Source: JACCYX01 sp964610045
GTDB lineage: Bacteria > Chloroflexota > Chloroflexia > Thermomicrobiales > UBA6265
Assembly (NCBI GenBank): GCA_964610045.1
Contig: CAZSUN010000013.1
Coordinates: 1 to 60,265 of the forward strand
DNA length: 60,265 nucleotides
Direction of reading: 5' to 3'
Positions 8,826 to 17,220 of this stretch are shown one piece after another. The notes below the pieces were generated by a model. It searched no databases and had not been told where the DNA came from. It saw nothing but the letters and a program-made list of their open reading frames with translations. How positions within the stretch are numbered: the first letter of the stretch is position 1; every line of letters begins with the position of its first letter. Position numbers and translations under genes: made by a program.

Positions 8826-9281
8826 ATGACTGCAATCTTCGACGCGCCAACCGTCTGCCGTGGCATTCGTGGGGCCACCACCGCCGCCGCCAACACGGCC
8901 GAGGATATCCTCGAGGCGACCGAGGAGCTTGTTCGGGTCCTGATTCACCTCAACGACCTCGACTCGGCCGATATCGCCAGCGCGATATTCACGACGACGC
9001 CGGATTTGACCGCCTGGTTCCCCGCGCTCGCCGCCCGCGAGTTCGGCTGGACCGAAGTCCCCATGATCTGCACCCATGAAATGGCGGTGCCGGGATCGCT
9101 CCAGAAGGCGGTCCGCGTGCTCGTGCATGTCAACACCACCCGAACCGCTTCCGAGATGCGGCACGTCTACCTGAAAGGCGCGCAGCAACTCCGCCCGGAG
9201 TGGGGCATTTCCGATACGGAGCTGGCCACGATCGTGAAAGACTCCCGGCGGACTACCGAACCCGCTGTCGTCACGCCATGA
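8826..9281 (+). CDS. aroH: Chorismate mutase, AroH class
   Basis: The enzyme converts chorismate to prephenate, the branch point toward phenylalanine and tyrosine. The 151-residue product matches the monofunctional trimeric AroH family. It has CRGIRGATTA near residue 11 (active-site Arg), THEMAVPGSLQKAVRVLVHV around 80-105 with the expected Glu and Arg, and the C-terminal RHVYLKGAQQLRP segment. It is about 25 residues longer than the Bacillus protein, at both ends. The gene follows the attenuator leader and ends in ATGA, overlapping a possible in-frame start of the DAHP synthase frame, so the two are very likely one operon. Leader control by aromatic amino acids is predicted. Confidence 0.93.
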   Translation: MTAIFDAPTVCRGIRGATTAAANTAEDILEATEELVRVLIHLNDLDSADIASAIFTTTPDLTAWFPALAAREFGWTEVPMICTHEMAVPGSLQKAVRVLVHVNTTRTASEMRHVYLKGAQQLRPEWGISDTELATIVKDSRRTTEPAVVTP

Positions 9282-9370
9282 CCGCTCCAGCCTCACCGAA
9301 CCGCGACCAGCCAATTCCGTGGAGCCCGCAATCGCTTGCCGGCCTGCTCGATATCATTGGGAGAACCAAC

Positions 9371-10408
9371 ATGATCATCATCATGAAAGCCGGCGTCGCG
9401 AAAGACGATGTCCAACCCGTCATCAACCGGATCGAAGAGCTTGGGCTCAAGTCACACCCGATCTTCGGTGAGAATCAGACCATCGTCGGCGTGGTCGGCC
9501 TGCCATTGCCGCCGTCACTCGACGAGATGTTCGAAATCATGCCCGGCGTCGAGCGGGTGGTGCGTGTTTCCAAGAAGTACAAACTGGTCGGATGGGACTT
9601 CCACCCACAGAAGACCGTGATCCAGATCGGCGACGTTGCGATCGGCGGTGACGAGGTCACCATCATCGCCGGTCCGTGCTCGGTCGAGACCGAGGAGCAG
9701 ACGCTGGAGACAGCCCGCGCGGTCGCGGCGGCCGGAGCGAAGCTCCTGCGTGGCGGCGCCTACAAGCCGCGGACATCGCCCTACGAATTCCGCGGGCTCG
9801 GGGTCAAGGGACTCGAAATCCTGGCGAAGGCACGCGAGGAAACCGGGCTGAAGATCATCACCGAGGTGATGACCCCATCCGACGTCGAGGTTGTTGGCCA
9901 GTACACCGATGTCTTCCAGATCGGCGCCCGCAACTGCCAGAACTACCTCCTGCTGGAGGAGGTCGGCAAGGCCGGCAAGCCGGTGATGCTGAAGCGAGGG
10001 CTCTCGGTGCTGATTGAGGAGTGGCTACTGGCCGCCGAGTACGTGATGGCGCAGGGCAACCCTAACGTGATCTTCTGCGAGCGAGGTATCCGTACCTTCG
10101 AGCAAGCCACTCGCAACACGCTCGATGTGGCCGCCGTGCCGGTGGTGCAAAGCATGTCGCACCTGCCGGTGTTCATCGATCCGAGCCACGCCGCCGGGAA
10201 GCGGGCGTTCGTCGCATCGCTTTCGCTGGCAGGGATCGCGGCCGGCGCCGATGGCCTGATCATGGAGGTCCATCCAAACCCTGATCTGGCCCTGTCGGAT
10301 GGCGCGCAGTCCCTCAACTTCGATGAGTTCAACGAGCTGATGCCGCGTCTCAGCGCTGTCGCCGAGGCGGTCGGGCGGAAGCTTCCCATACCAGCGACGA
10401 TTGGGTAA
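9371..10408 (+). CDS. aroF: 3-deoxy-7-phosphoheptulonate (DAHP) synthase
   Basis: It catalyses the first shikimate-pathway step, condensing phosphoenolpyruvate and erythrose 4-phosphate. The 345-residue form resembles the type I-beta enzymes of the Thermotoga/Bacillus group. An N-terminal ferredoxin-like regulatory domain (MIIIMKAGV..., residues 1-70) typically mediates feedback inhibition by Tyr or Phe. The catalytic barrel has AGPCSVE, KPRTSPYEFRGLG, DPSHAAGKR and MEVHPNPDLALSDGAQSL. The ATG at 9371 has GGGAGA six bases upstream and matches the usual N-terminus. An alternative ATG at 9278 overlaps the aroH stop and would add 31 residues. The operon ends at a strong 15-bp hairpin. Placing the first shikimate enzyme beside chorismate mutase puts pathway entry and the Phe/Tyr branch under one leader. 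Confidence 0.95.
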   Translation: MIIIMKAGVAKDDVQPVINRIEELGLKSHPIFGENQTIVGVVGLPLPPSLDEMFEIMPGVERVVRVSKKYKLVGWDFHPQKTVIQIGDVAIGGDEVTIIAGPCSVETEEQTLETARAVAAAGAKLLRGGAYKPRTSPYEFRGLGVKGLEILAKAREETGLKIITEVMTPSDVEVVGQYTDVFQIGARNCQNYLLLEEVGKAGKPVMLKRGLSVLIEEWLLAAEYVMAQGNPNVIFCERGIRTFEQATRNTLDVAAVPVVQSMSHLPVFIDPSHAAGKRAFVASLSLAGIAAGADGLIMEVHPNPDLALSDGAQSLNFDEFNELMPRLSAVAEAVGRKLPIPATIG

Positions 10409-10431
10409 TCCCGGCACGTTTCAATCAGCCT

Positions 10432-10467
10432 GTGGCGCCGGTGACCAAACGCGGTCACCGGCGCCAC
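10432..10467 (+). terminator. Strong hairpin after the aro operon
   Basis: A perfect 15-bp inverted repeat, GTGGCGCCGGTGACC (10432-10446) and its complement (10453-10467), encloses the loop AAACGC. It starts 24 bp after the DAHP synthase stop. No T run follows, so it may act as a 3' stabiliser or a Rho-linked end rather than a classical intrinsic terminator. Confidence 0.6.
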
Positions 10468-10574
10468 CGCGTTTCCGGAAGGCTCACCGTGTCCGCATGT
10501 AGCCGCCATCACGACTCGATCCCGGTTGTTCGCCTGGCGGGAGTTCCAGCCACCGTAGGTGGAGACAGTCAGCC

Positions 10575-11759
10575 GTGACGGCGAAGCAGACGACCTCCAC
10601 ATTGCTCCTGGGGATCGCCTTCCTGGCGTTCATCAGCATCGGCTTTCCCGATGCGGTGCTCGGGGTAGCCTGGCCATCCATTCGCGAGACCTTCGGCCGG
10701 CCACGGGCCGATCTCGGCTTCATCCTGTTTGGCGCAGGCGCCGGGTATTTCAGTTCCGGCGCGCTGGCCGGAAAGGCCATCGAGCGGTTCGGGGTCGGCC
10801 ACCTACTGACCATCAGCACGTCGCTGGTTGCGGTGGGTTTGCTCGGCTACGCGGTCGCACCGTCGTTCTGGTTCATCGTCTTCGTTGCGGCGATGATCGG
10901 TTTCGGGTCGGGCGCGGTCGATGCCGCGCTCAACTTCTACGCCTCCGAGCACTTCTCGGTGACGGTGATGAACCTGCTCCACGCCTTCTTTGGCATCGGG
11001 GCGATGGTCGGTCCGTTCATCATGGCCGGGGTGCTGGCCGCGGATCTCAGCTGGCGGGTTGGCTACCTCATCGTCGGCGGCGCGATTGCTCTGATGGCGG
11101 TGGCGTTTGCTTTCACCTCGGGCGCCTGGTCGGCAGGCGGGCACCGTGCGGATGGAGGCACGCTGCGCGCCGCGCCGGTCCGGGTCGTGGTGCGGATGCC
11201 GTTGGTCTGGCTGCAAATCCTGCTCTTCTTCGTGATGACAGGGATCGAAGCCGGGGCAGGAGCCTGGGCGTTCACCACGCTTTTCGAGCGGTTCGGGATG
11301 AATGAGGGATTGGCGGGATTCTGGGCTGGTGCCTATTGGGGCGCCCTGGCCCTCGGGCGGTTGATCCTGCCGACACTCAGCCGAGGGATGCCACCTGCCC
11401 GGCTGGTGCAACTCGGTTCGTTTGGTCTCCTGGTTGGCGGCCTGCTCATGACGCGCGATGTCGAGGGAATCTACCTGGCTGGCCTGCTGGTCTTCGGTTT
11501 CTCGATGGCGCCGATGTTCCCAACCCTGATGTCGCTGACGCCGGTGCGGCTCGGCTCGGATGTGTCGATCCATGCCATCGGCTTCCAGGTCAGCGCGGCA
11601 GTGTTGGGTGCGGCGGTCGTGCCGACCGTTGCCGGCATCCTTTCCGAGCGCTACGGACTGGTCGCCATCTCGTGGACGCTGGCGATGGGAGCATTGGTCC
11701 TGATCGGGATCGAGACGACCTTTCGAACGCTCGCCGATCGTGTGCGTGTGGTGGAATAG
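10575..11759 (+). CDS. MFS transporter
   Basis: This 394-residue inner-membrane protein has about twelve hydrophobic segments and the two-fold layout of major facilitator transporters. The first half contains GFPDAVLGVAWPSIRETF and FGAGAGYFSSGALAGKAIERFG, a motif-A-like loop between helices 2 and 3. The second half repeats the pattern with GRLILPTLSRGMPPARLVQLG. Overall it is closest in style to the FucP/sugar and drug-like branch. The substrate is not predictable, although carbohydrate genes are common in the window. The start is GTG at 10575 with GGTGGAG about nine bases upstream. It is followed by a hairpin overlapping its own stop codon. Whether it is co-transcribed with the aro operon is doubtful because of the strong hairpin between them. 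Confidence 0.88.
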   Translation: MTAKQTTSTLLLGIAFLAFISIGFPDAVLGVAWPSIRETFGRPRADLGFILFGAGAGYFSSGALAGKAIERFGVGHLLTISTSLVAVGLLGYAVAPSFWFIVFVAAMIGFGSGAVDAALNFYASEHFSVTVMNLLHAFFGIGAMVGPFIMAGVLAADLSWRVGYLIVGGAIALMAVAFAFTSGAWSAGGHRADGGTLRAAPVRVVVRMPLVWLQILLFFVMTGIEAGAGAWAFTTLFERFGMNEGLAGFWAGAYWGALALGRLILPTLSRGMPPARLVQLGSFGLLVGGLLMTRDVEGIYLAGLLVFGFSMAPMFPTLMSLTPVRLGSDVSIHAIGFQVSAAVLGAAVVPTVAGILSERYGLVAISWTLAMGALVLIGIETTFRTLADRVRVVE

Positions 11760-11777
11760 CCGCCTGGCGTATTCCAC
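11751..11777 (+). terminator. Hairpin at the end of the MFS gene
   Basis: GTGGAATA (11751-11758) pairs perfectly with TATTCCAC (11770-11777); the stop codon of the transporter lies within the stem. The loop is GC-rich and no T run follows. Confidence 0.5.
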
Positions 11778-11959
11778 GGGAACGGGATTGCGTACGTAAT
11801 CGACGCATCCTCCCGGATCCATTGCTGAAACTGAAGCAATTCGGATTCGGCAAATTCACCGATGGATGCGCGACGTCTCTCCGGCACACTGGAACTACAG
11901 GCAAAACGTCATCGTTACCTGTCCAGTGCAACAGCCAGACGCCGAGAGGACATCACGCC

Positions 11960-12205
11960 ATGATCGATTCAGTCGAAACCAGTGCTTCTTCCGCGCACGT
12001 CGGTCGATTCGCGATGTCGGATTCCCTGCGACCAGCGCTTCGCGCGGTGTTCCATCGTGGACCGGAAGGTCTCACGATGCGATGGGTGGCCGAGCGCGAG
12101 TGGCTCGGTGGGGAAGTGCAAATCATCGTCGGCGATCCATTGCCCAACCCTGAACACCTGATCGATATGGTGGAGCGCTCCGTGGCGTACTCGGCTGCGG
12201 ATTGA
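11960..12205 (+). CDS. Small hypothetical protein (81 aa)
   Basis: I do not recognise this protein. The 81-residue frame starts with ATG preceded by GAGAGGA at good spacing. The product is soluble and slightly acidic: a Ser/Ala-rich N-terminus, a central RHRG-like basic patch (RAVFHRGPEGLTMRWVAERE), and a C-terminal part ending VERSVAYSAAD. There are no membrane segments, cysteines or signal peptide. It stands alone between the MFS transporter and the convergent nucleotidyltransferase gene. The ribosome binding site and the absence of any other candidate in this interval support it being real, but coding status is only probable. Confidence 0.5.
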   Translation: MIDSVETSASSAHVGRFAMSDSLRPALRAVFHRGPEGLTMRWVAEREWLGGEVQIIVGDPLPNPEHLIDMVERSVAYSAAD

Positions 12206-12260
12206 AGCGAACCACGGGCCACAGGTGACGTGGCTGATCGCACTGGAGCACCTGACGCGG

Positions 12261-12992
12261 TCAGCCTTCCACCGGTTCCGGCCGGCCCTCCCATTCGTAG
12301 AACCCGGTGGCGCCGATCAATCGCTGCATCACCGGGGCTGCGCGAACGGCCTGGCGTTGTGCATCCGGCTCGCGGAGCACGGAACGAAGCAATGAGCCAA
12401 GGTCCGGATCGTGCAGGTCAAGGTTCGTGAAGAGTTCCTTGTCCCGTGGCAGCCAGCGACCGTTGGCCAGTGACCACCATTTCAGTCCGGAGACGAGCGC
12501 TTCGACCAGCATCGCCCGGCAGCGCTCCGGATCGATGGTGACGAGATCGACCGCGTCCTCGAACACGGTCGCTATACCGTAACGCCGGTAATCGAGTGCC
12601 GCCGCATCGATTTTGGGGCCGGCCGCGAGGTTCTCGCGGCCCTCCTGCTGGAGCGTGACGCCAATGCCATTGGTGTCGTGCACGACCGTGCCGGTGGCCA
12701 GCATGTGTGCCATCACCGGCCGTCCCTCCCGCGCGTCCTGAGCCATCTGCCGCCGGATTTGCGCGACCGGGTTGACGAAAATCTCGCACGGCACATCAAG
12801 GAACACGTGCTGGATGCGTTGCCGCCAATTGGGTTCATGCACCACGACGATGTCGAAGTCGCTTCCCGCGTGGCCGGCGCCGCGAACGATCGAACCGCTG
12901 GCGACGATGGCGAGTGGTTCATACCGGTCGAGGATGGAAGAGATGGCCTCCGCCAGAGCGATCCGATGAGCCTCGGTGAGATTGGGTGTCAT
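12261..12992 (-). CDS. Nucleotidyltransferase-domain protein
   Basis: The 243-residue protein has the signature of the DNA-polymerase-beta-like nucleotidyltransferase fold. GSIVRGAGHAGSDFDIVVV lies at about residues 33-51, with the G-S motif and the two aspartates (DFD) that bind the metal and nucleotide. A third acidic residue is expected in EIFVN near 71. The remaining two thirds are helical, with W-rich LKWWSLANGRWLPRDK near 170. Homologues modify RNA, proteins or antibiotics, or act as toxins in MNT-HEPN pairs; no HEPN partner is adjacent, so the substrate is unknown. It is transcribed alone, convergent with the small 81-residue gene and divergent from the NRAMP transporter. Confidence 0.82.
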   Translation of the reverse strand: MTPNLTEAHRIALAEAISSILDRYEPLAIVASGSIVRGAGHAGSDFDIVVVHEPNWRQRIQHVFLDVPCEIFVNPVAQIRRQMAQDAREGRPVMAHMLATGTVVHDTNGIGVTLQQEGRENLAAGPKIDAAALDYRRYGIATVFEDAVDLVTIDPERCRAMLVEALVSGLKWWSLANGRWLPRDKELFTNLDLHDPDLGSLLRSVLREPDAQRQAVRAAPVMQRLIGATGFYEWEGRPEPVEG

Positions 12993-13165
12993 TCACGACT
13001 CCAGGATGGATGCGGGCGGTTCGGGCGTGATGCACGATGGCGAACCTCCCTGGGCTGGACGCTCATTGCACCCAGGGCCTTCAGCGTCTTTGCGTATGCT
13101 GGCCGGGTGCCGTTCCAGGGCAGGCCACTGATGGCTTCTGAACGAAGATCCGGCGCACGACAGCA

Positions 13166-13200
13166 TTAGTCAACACTAAACACCATACGTATACTTGGTG
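13166..13200 (+). promoter_or_regulatory. Promoter and operator candidate for the NRAMP gene
   Basis: TATACT (13190-13195) is a good -10, with TAGTCA (13167-13172) 17 bases upstream as a 4/6 -35. The inverted repeat TTAGT-CAAC-ACTAA (13166-13179) covers the -35, and CACCA...TGGTG (13181-13200) covers the -10. DtxR/MntR-type regulators often use such boxes at metal-transporter promoters. The assignment is inference. Confidence 0.4.
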
Positions 13201-13216
13201 AAGCCGCTCCCGAGCA

Positions 13217-13271
13217 GCGAGAGACAGGGTTGCCGAGCGAACAGTGGGAAGCAATGAGTGCTAGGTCCACA
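13217..13271. repeat. 55-bp contig-end duplication, left copy (gap 1)
   Basis: This 55-bp sequence recurs exactly at 13372-13426 on the other side of the N run. It already contains the ribosome binding site and ATG of the NRAMP gene (ATG at 13254 in this copy). It is best read as a shared contig end, not a biological repeat. Confidence 0.85.
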
Positions 13272-13371
13272 NNNNNNNNNNNNNNNNNNNNNNNNNNNNN
13301 NNNNNNNNNNNNNNNNNNNNNNNNNNNNNNNNNNNNNNNNNNNNNNNNNNNNNNNNNNNNNNNNNNNNNNN
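13272..13371. other. Assembly gap of 100 N
   Basis: Exactly 100 unknown bases sit between two identical 55-bp flanks. The gap length is probably nominal; the flanks likely collapse to one copy. Confidence 0.97.
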
Positions 13372-13408
13372 GCGAGAGACAGGGTTGCCGAGCGAACAGT
13401 GGGAAGCA

Positions 13409-14668
13409 ATGAGTGCTAGGTCCACAGTGTCTGGTGTCTCACGACGAGTGGGCATCACGAGCGTTTTGCCGTATCTCGGTCCAGCTTTCGTGGCCTGCAT
13501 CGCCTACGTCGATCCCGGGAACTTCGCCACCAACATCCAGGCGGGGGCGCAGTACGGATATCTCCTGATCTGGGTGATCGTAGCCTCGAACCTGATGGCA
13601 ATGTTGATTCAGGCACTTTCGGCAAAGCTGGGGATCGCCACCGGGAGAAACCTGCCCCAACTGATCAGGATGAACTTCCCACGCCCGGTCACGGTTGGGA
13701 TGTGGGTCATCGCCGAGATCGTGGCGATGGCAACTGACCTGGCCGAATTCCTCGGCGCGGCGGTCGGCTTCAATCTCCTGTTCGGGATTCCCCTCTTTCC
13801 GGCAGCCATCCTGACCGGCGTGGCCACGTTCGCGATTCTCGCGTTGCAGCGGCGAGGGTTCCGCGCGCTCGAAGCCGTCATCACCTCGTTCGTCGCCGTG
13901 ATCGCCGGTTGTTACCTGATCGAGACGGTGCTCGGGCGGCCTGACTTCGGGGCTGCCGGGAATGCCATCATCCGGCCCCGGTTCGATGGTACGGAGAGTG
14001 TGCTCCTGGCGACCGCCATCCTTGGCGCCACCGTCATGCCTCACGTCATCTACCTGCATTCCGCGCTCACCCAGAACCGGATTGCGACGAAGACACCGGA
14101 TGAAGCCCGCCGGGTGTACCGGTTCGAACTGGTGGATATCGGGATCGCGATGGGGATCGCCGGCCTGATCAACGCGTCGATGCTGATGATGGCCGCTGCC
14201 GCGTTCTGGGCCACCGGTCACGATGTCGCGAGTTCCGGCGACATCATTTTCGAGGCGTATCGAACGCTGACACCGCTGCTGGGTGGAGCGGCCAGCACGG
14301 TGTTCGCCTTGTCGCTGGTGGCCGCCGGATTGTCGTCGGCGGCAGTTGGGACGATGGCCGGGCAGGTGATCATGCAAGGGTTCATTCAGCGGCGCATTCC
14401 GCTGTGGCTACGGCGTGGGGTGACGATGCTGCCCGCGCTGATCGTGATCGCGCTCGGTGTCGATGCGACCCGGACCCTGGTGATCAGCCAGGTGGTGCTT
14501 TCGTTCGGCATCCCGTTCGCCCTGGTGCCGCTGGTCATGTTCACGCGGCGTCGAGATCTGATGGGAAGCCTTGCCAATCATCCGGTCACCACGGCGGTCG
14601 CATCCGTGGTGGCCGCCATCATCATCGCGCTGAACGTCTTCCTGCTCTACCAGACGGTGCTTTCCTGA
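13409..14668 (+). CDS. mntH: NRAMP family divalent metal transporter (MntH-like)
   Basis: NRAMP proteins import Mn2+, Fe2+ or related ions with protons across the inner membrane. The 419-residue product has about eleven membrane segments. It carries the hallmark DPGN in helix 1 (AYVDPGNFATNIQAGAQYGY, near residue 35) and MPHVIYLHS in helix 6 (near 208), which together form the metal site. The ATG at 13409 follows GTGGGAAGC; an in-frame TTG at 13385 is less likely. The gene begins just right of an assembly gap, but the duplicated 55-bp flank shows that the start region is complete. A Mn- or Fe-responsive repressor is suggested by the inverted repeats over its promoter. Mn versus Fe preference cannot be read from sequence alone. 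Confidence 0.92.
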   Translation: MSARSTVSGVSRRVGITSVLPYLGPAFVACIAYVDPGNFATNIQAGAQYGYLLIWVIVASNLMAMLIQALSAKLGIATGRNLPQLIRMNFPRPVTVGMWVIAEIVAMATDLAEFLGAAVGFNLLFGIPLFPAAILTGVATFAILALQRRGFRALEAVITSFVAVIAGCYLIETVLGRPDFGAAGNAIIRPRFDGTESVLLATAILGATVMPHVIYLHSALTQNRIATKTPDEARRVYRFELVDIGIAMGIAGLINASMLMMAAAAFWATGHDVASSGDIIFEAYRTLTPLLGGAASTVFALSLVAAGLSSAAVGTMAGQVIMQGFIQRRIPLWLRRGVTMLPALIVIALGVDATRTLVISQVVLSFGIPFALVPLVMFTRRRDLMGSLANHPVTTAVASVVAAIIIALNVFLLYQTVLS

Positions 14669-14992
14669 GGGGTGAGTGATGGTGGCGCCACGAGCCGCTG
14701 GCACCAGCCCACTACGCAGGAGGGCGATCGGATTGCCATCCGCGAAGGGCTTTCAGGTCGCGGTCAGGCAACGTCGGGCCGGTCGGCGACCGCCGCGCCG
14801 GCGGTGCGACTGGTAATCTCAAGTGTGCCTTCGATTGACTGGATACGATGGCTGACCGAACGTGATGCCCGGATTTCGTATCGACCAGCCTGTGGGATCC
14901 GCGTGAATCACTGACCGTCGAGTGCGTTGGGTCCAGCGAAAAAGCGGAGACCGCCATGCGTTGCCTTCTTTGCCGGGCGTACGATAGTCATA

Positions 14993-15025
14993 CCTACAGC
15001 GTGTTGCAGGGACGTTGATTGCGAA
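14993..15025 (+). repeat. Dispersed 33-nt repeat, copy 2
   Basis: It matches the reverse complement of 1-33 with one difference. It lies directly beside the palindrome at 15030-15068, so the two may form one composite intergenic element. Confidence 0.7.
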
Positions 15026-15029
15026 CACA

Positions 15030-15068
15030 GGACAGCCCAGGCGCGCAGCACCGTGTGGCTGTCCCTAC
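15030..15068 (-). repeat. REP-like palindrome headed by GTAG
   Basis: Read on the minus strand, GTAG (complement of 15065-15068) is followed by GGACAGCC, a 19-nt spacer and GGCTGTCC. This gives a perfect 8-bp stem. A GTAG or GTRG tetranucleotide before a hairpin is the layout of REP sequences mobilised by RAYT transposases. Confidence 0.45.
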
Positions 15069-15279
15069 ACGACCGAACACCGATCAGGCTCACCGCAACG
15101 GGCTGTAGACAGAAGGATTGGCTTGCGGCGTGGCCCCGAATCCATGTTCATTGCCCCGAAGTGGTAACCGGCAAAGCGTCGTTCGAGACTCGCCCAATGC
15201 TCGTTCCTGGTGGCGCTTGACCAGGCGATTACGGAGGATCGCCGCGACGAATACGGTCGCCTTCCAGTCATGAAGCTTC

Positions 15280-16137
15280 CTACCCCTTCATGGAGCCGGC
15301 AAGCATGCCGCGGATGAAGAAGCGCCCGAGCAGCACGTAGACCACCAGCGTTGGCAGGGCCGCCAGCACGGCTCCGGCCATCACCATGCTCCAGTTTACC
15401 GAGAGCGACCCCGAGAGGTTGTTCAAGGCCACCGTTACCGGCTGTTCGCGCGGGTTGGTGATGACCGTGAGGCCGAACAGGAATTCGTTCCAGATGTTCG
15501 TGAACTGGAAGATGCCGACCACCACGAAGGCCGGGAGCGAGAGCGGCAGCATGATCTGCCGGAAGATGCTCCAGACCCCGGCACCGTCGATTCGCGCCGC
15601 CTCCACGATTTCGTACGGGATGTTGGCGAAGTAGTTGCGGAAGATCAGCGTCGTGATCGGCAATCCGTAGATGACGTGGACCACGATCAGGCCGAAGACA
15701 CTGCCATAGAGCCCGATGAAATCGAGGAACTGGATCAGCGGGATCAGGATGCTCTGGTAAGGGATGAACATCCCGAACAGGAGCAGGGCGAACACCACCT
15801 CCGAGCCGCGGAATCGCCACTTCGAAAAGAGATACCCGTTGATCGCGCCCAGGAACGACGAGATCAGCGTCGCTGGAATCACCATGAGGAAGCTCTGGCC
15901 GAGATTCGGGCGAAGCGCCGCCCAGGCATCCGGGAATCCGCCTCCGGAGAGGGAACCGGGCAGGTGCCACATCTCGGCGATGCTGACTTCCGTGACGTCC
16001 TTCAGGCCGGAGACGACCATCACGTACATCGGCATCAGGTAGAAGAGGATCGCGACCGAGAGGGCCAGGAAGAGGAACAAGCGCTTCAGGGTGAACCGGC
16101 GCAGACCGCGACCGGTGGGGATCGAGGCAGCGCTCAT
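15280..16137 (-). CDS. Carbohydrate ABC transporter permease (MalG-like)
   Basis: This 285-residue inner-membrane protein is the second permease of a binding-protein-dependent sugar importer. It has six hydrophobic segments, starting with LFLFLALSVAILFYLMP. The EAA-type loop EAARIDGAGVWSIFRQIMLP, near residue 190, contacts the ATPase. The C-terminus FIRGMLAGSMKG is typical of MalG-type proteins. It overlaps the preceding permease gene by 4 bp (16134-16137), indicating translational coupling. The importer consists of binding protein, MalF-like and MalG-like genes on the minus strand. No ATPase gene is present, so a shared MsmK/MalK-type ATPase elsewhere is expected. Confidence 0.93.
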   Translation of the reverse strand: MSAASIPTGRGLRRFTLKRLFLFLALSVAILFYLMPMYVMVVSGLKDVTEVSIAEMWHLPGSLSGGGFPDAWAALRPNLGQSFLMVIPATLISSFLGAINGYLFSKWRFRGSEVVFALLLFGMFIPYQSILIPLIQFLDFIGLYGSVFGLIVVHVIYGLPITTLIFRNYFANIPYEIVEAARIDGAGVWSIFRQIMLPLSLPAFVVVGIFQFTNIWNEFLFGLTVITNPREQPVTVALNNLSGSLSVNWSMVMAGAVLAALPTLVVYVLLGRFFIRGMLAGSMKG

Positions 16138-17147
16138 CGTTCGACACCCTTCATCGAGCGGGCGAGATAGGGAATCATCACCACCGAGATCAGGAACAGC
16201 ATGACCACCGAGGCTGCGGCGCCCGTGTTGTAGCGGGTCGCGCGGAACGTCTGCTCGTAGACGAAGATGCCGGGGACATCGGTCGCGAAGCCCGGTCCGC
16301 TGCCGGACATCGCGAAGATCAGGTCGAAGATCTTGAGCGAGATATGTCCCAGGATGATGAGGGTGCTGATCGTGATCGGTTTGAGCAGCGGAATGATGAT
16401 GTGCCGGTAGGTCTGTGAGGTCGTCGCTCCATCGAGGGCGGCGGCTTCGCGAATCTCATGCGAGATGGTGCCGAGCCCGGCGAGGTACATCGCCATCGCG
16501 AAACCCGAGAGCTGCCAGGCCGCTGCGATGACGACGGGAATCAATGCGATTGGAATACCGATCTGGGCCTTGACCGCGTCCGGCATCGGAAGGTCGCCCC
16601 AGACCGTGGGGTCGATCAGCCAGTCGATCTTGAGTGGCCCCAACCCGACCTGCGCCAGGAGCCAGTTGATGCCGAGGTCATCGACGAGCTGGGTGAGTCC
16701 CGATTCCGGATTGAAGATCCACCGCCAGGCGACGCCGGTGACGACGAATGAGAGTGCGTACGGGAACAGGAAGATATTGCGGATCAAGCCACGGGCCGGC
16801 AATGACTGGTCCAGCGCGATCGCGAGCAGGAGACCGACGAACACCGCCGCCAGCAGGAAGAGCACCGTAAAGACAACGGTGTTGCGCAGCCCGATCTGGA
16901 ATCGGGTGTTCTCGAACAGCTTTTGGTAGGTGACGAGCAGTGGCGAAATGATCGACAGGTCGCGCCGGGGAGAACTCCAGTTCGAGAACGAGACCCAAAC
17001 CGTCATGCCGATGAAGCCGTAGACGAAGATGAAGATGGCGATCAGGCTGGGCGAGAGGATCAGGGGGGAGAGCCAGCGTTCGGAGATGCCACGCCGGCGA
17101 GGTTGCGGCGATCCGGTCGCCGCCACGGGTTGTGCCAGCTCGGCCAT
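16134..17147 (-). CDS. Carbohydrate ABC transporter permease (MalF-like)
   Basis: The 337-residue product is the first permease of the importer. It has a cytoplasmic, proline-rich N-terminus of about 30 residues, then six membrane segments. The EAA loop EAAALDGATTSQTYRHIIIP lies near residue 230. A periplasmic insertion around 165-195 separates the second and third segments, as in many MalF/UgpA-type proteins. It lies 122 bp downstream of the binding-protein gene, from which it is separated by a perfect 15-bp hairpin. It overlaps the MalG-like gene by 4 bp. Expression relative to the binding protein is probably lowered by that hairpin. Confidence 0.93.
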   Translation of the reverse strand: MAELAQPVAATGSPQPRRRGISERWLSPLILSPSLIAIFIFVYGFIGMTVWVSFSNWSSPRRDLSIISPLLVTYQKLFENTRFQIGLRNTVVFTVLFLLAAVFVGLLLAIALDQSLPARGLIRNIFLFPYALSFVVTGVAWRWIFNPESGLTQLVDDLGINWLLAQVGLGPLKIDWLIDPTVWGDLPMPDAVKAQIGIPIALIPVVIAAAWQLSGFAMAMYLAGLGTISHEIREAAALDGATTSQTYRHIIIPLLKPITISTLIILGHISLKIFDLIFAMSGSGPGFATDVPGIFVYEQTFRATRYNTGAAASVVMLFLISVVMIPYLARSMKGVER

Positions 17148-17220
17148 GCGTGGAATCCCCTCCCCGAATCCTCGTATGGGTGACCACGGAGGGTCGCCCG
17201 TGTTCCCCGATGTCCGTCAC

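Larger units (their letters stand above)
14669..15279. other. 611-bp intergenic region with palindromic repeats
   Basis: No gene is supported. It holds GTGGCGCCAC at 14682-14691 shortly after the NRAMP stop, the dispersed repeat at 14993-15025 and a GTAG-headed palindrome at 15030-15068. The remainder shows no recognisable signal. Confidence 0.5.

Noticed and set aside
9278..9370. DAHP synthase start at the ATG overlapping the aroH stop
   Set aside because: It would add 31 residues without homology and lacks a ribosome binding site; the ATG at 9371 has GGGAGA and matches the family N-terminus. It remains an alternative.
13217..13426. Direct repeats around the N run as a target-site duplication of a mobile element
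   Set aside because: 55 bp is far too long for a target duplication, and an unrelated 55-bp pair flanks the other gap; an assembly overlap explains both.
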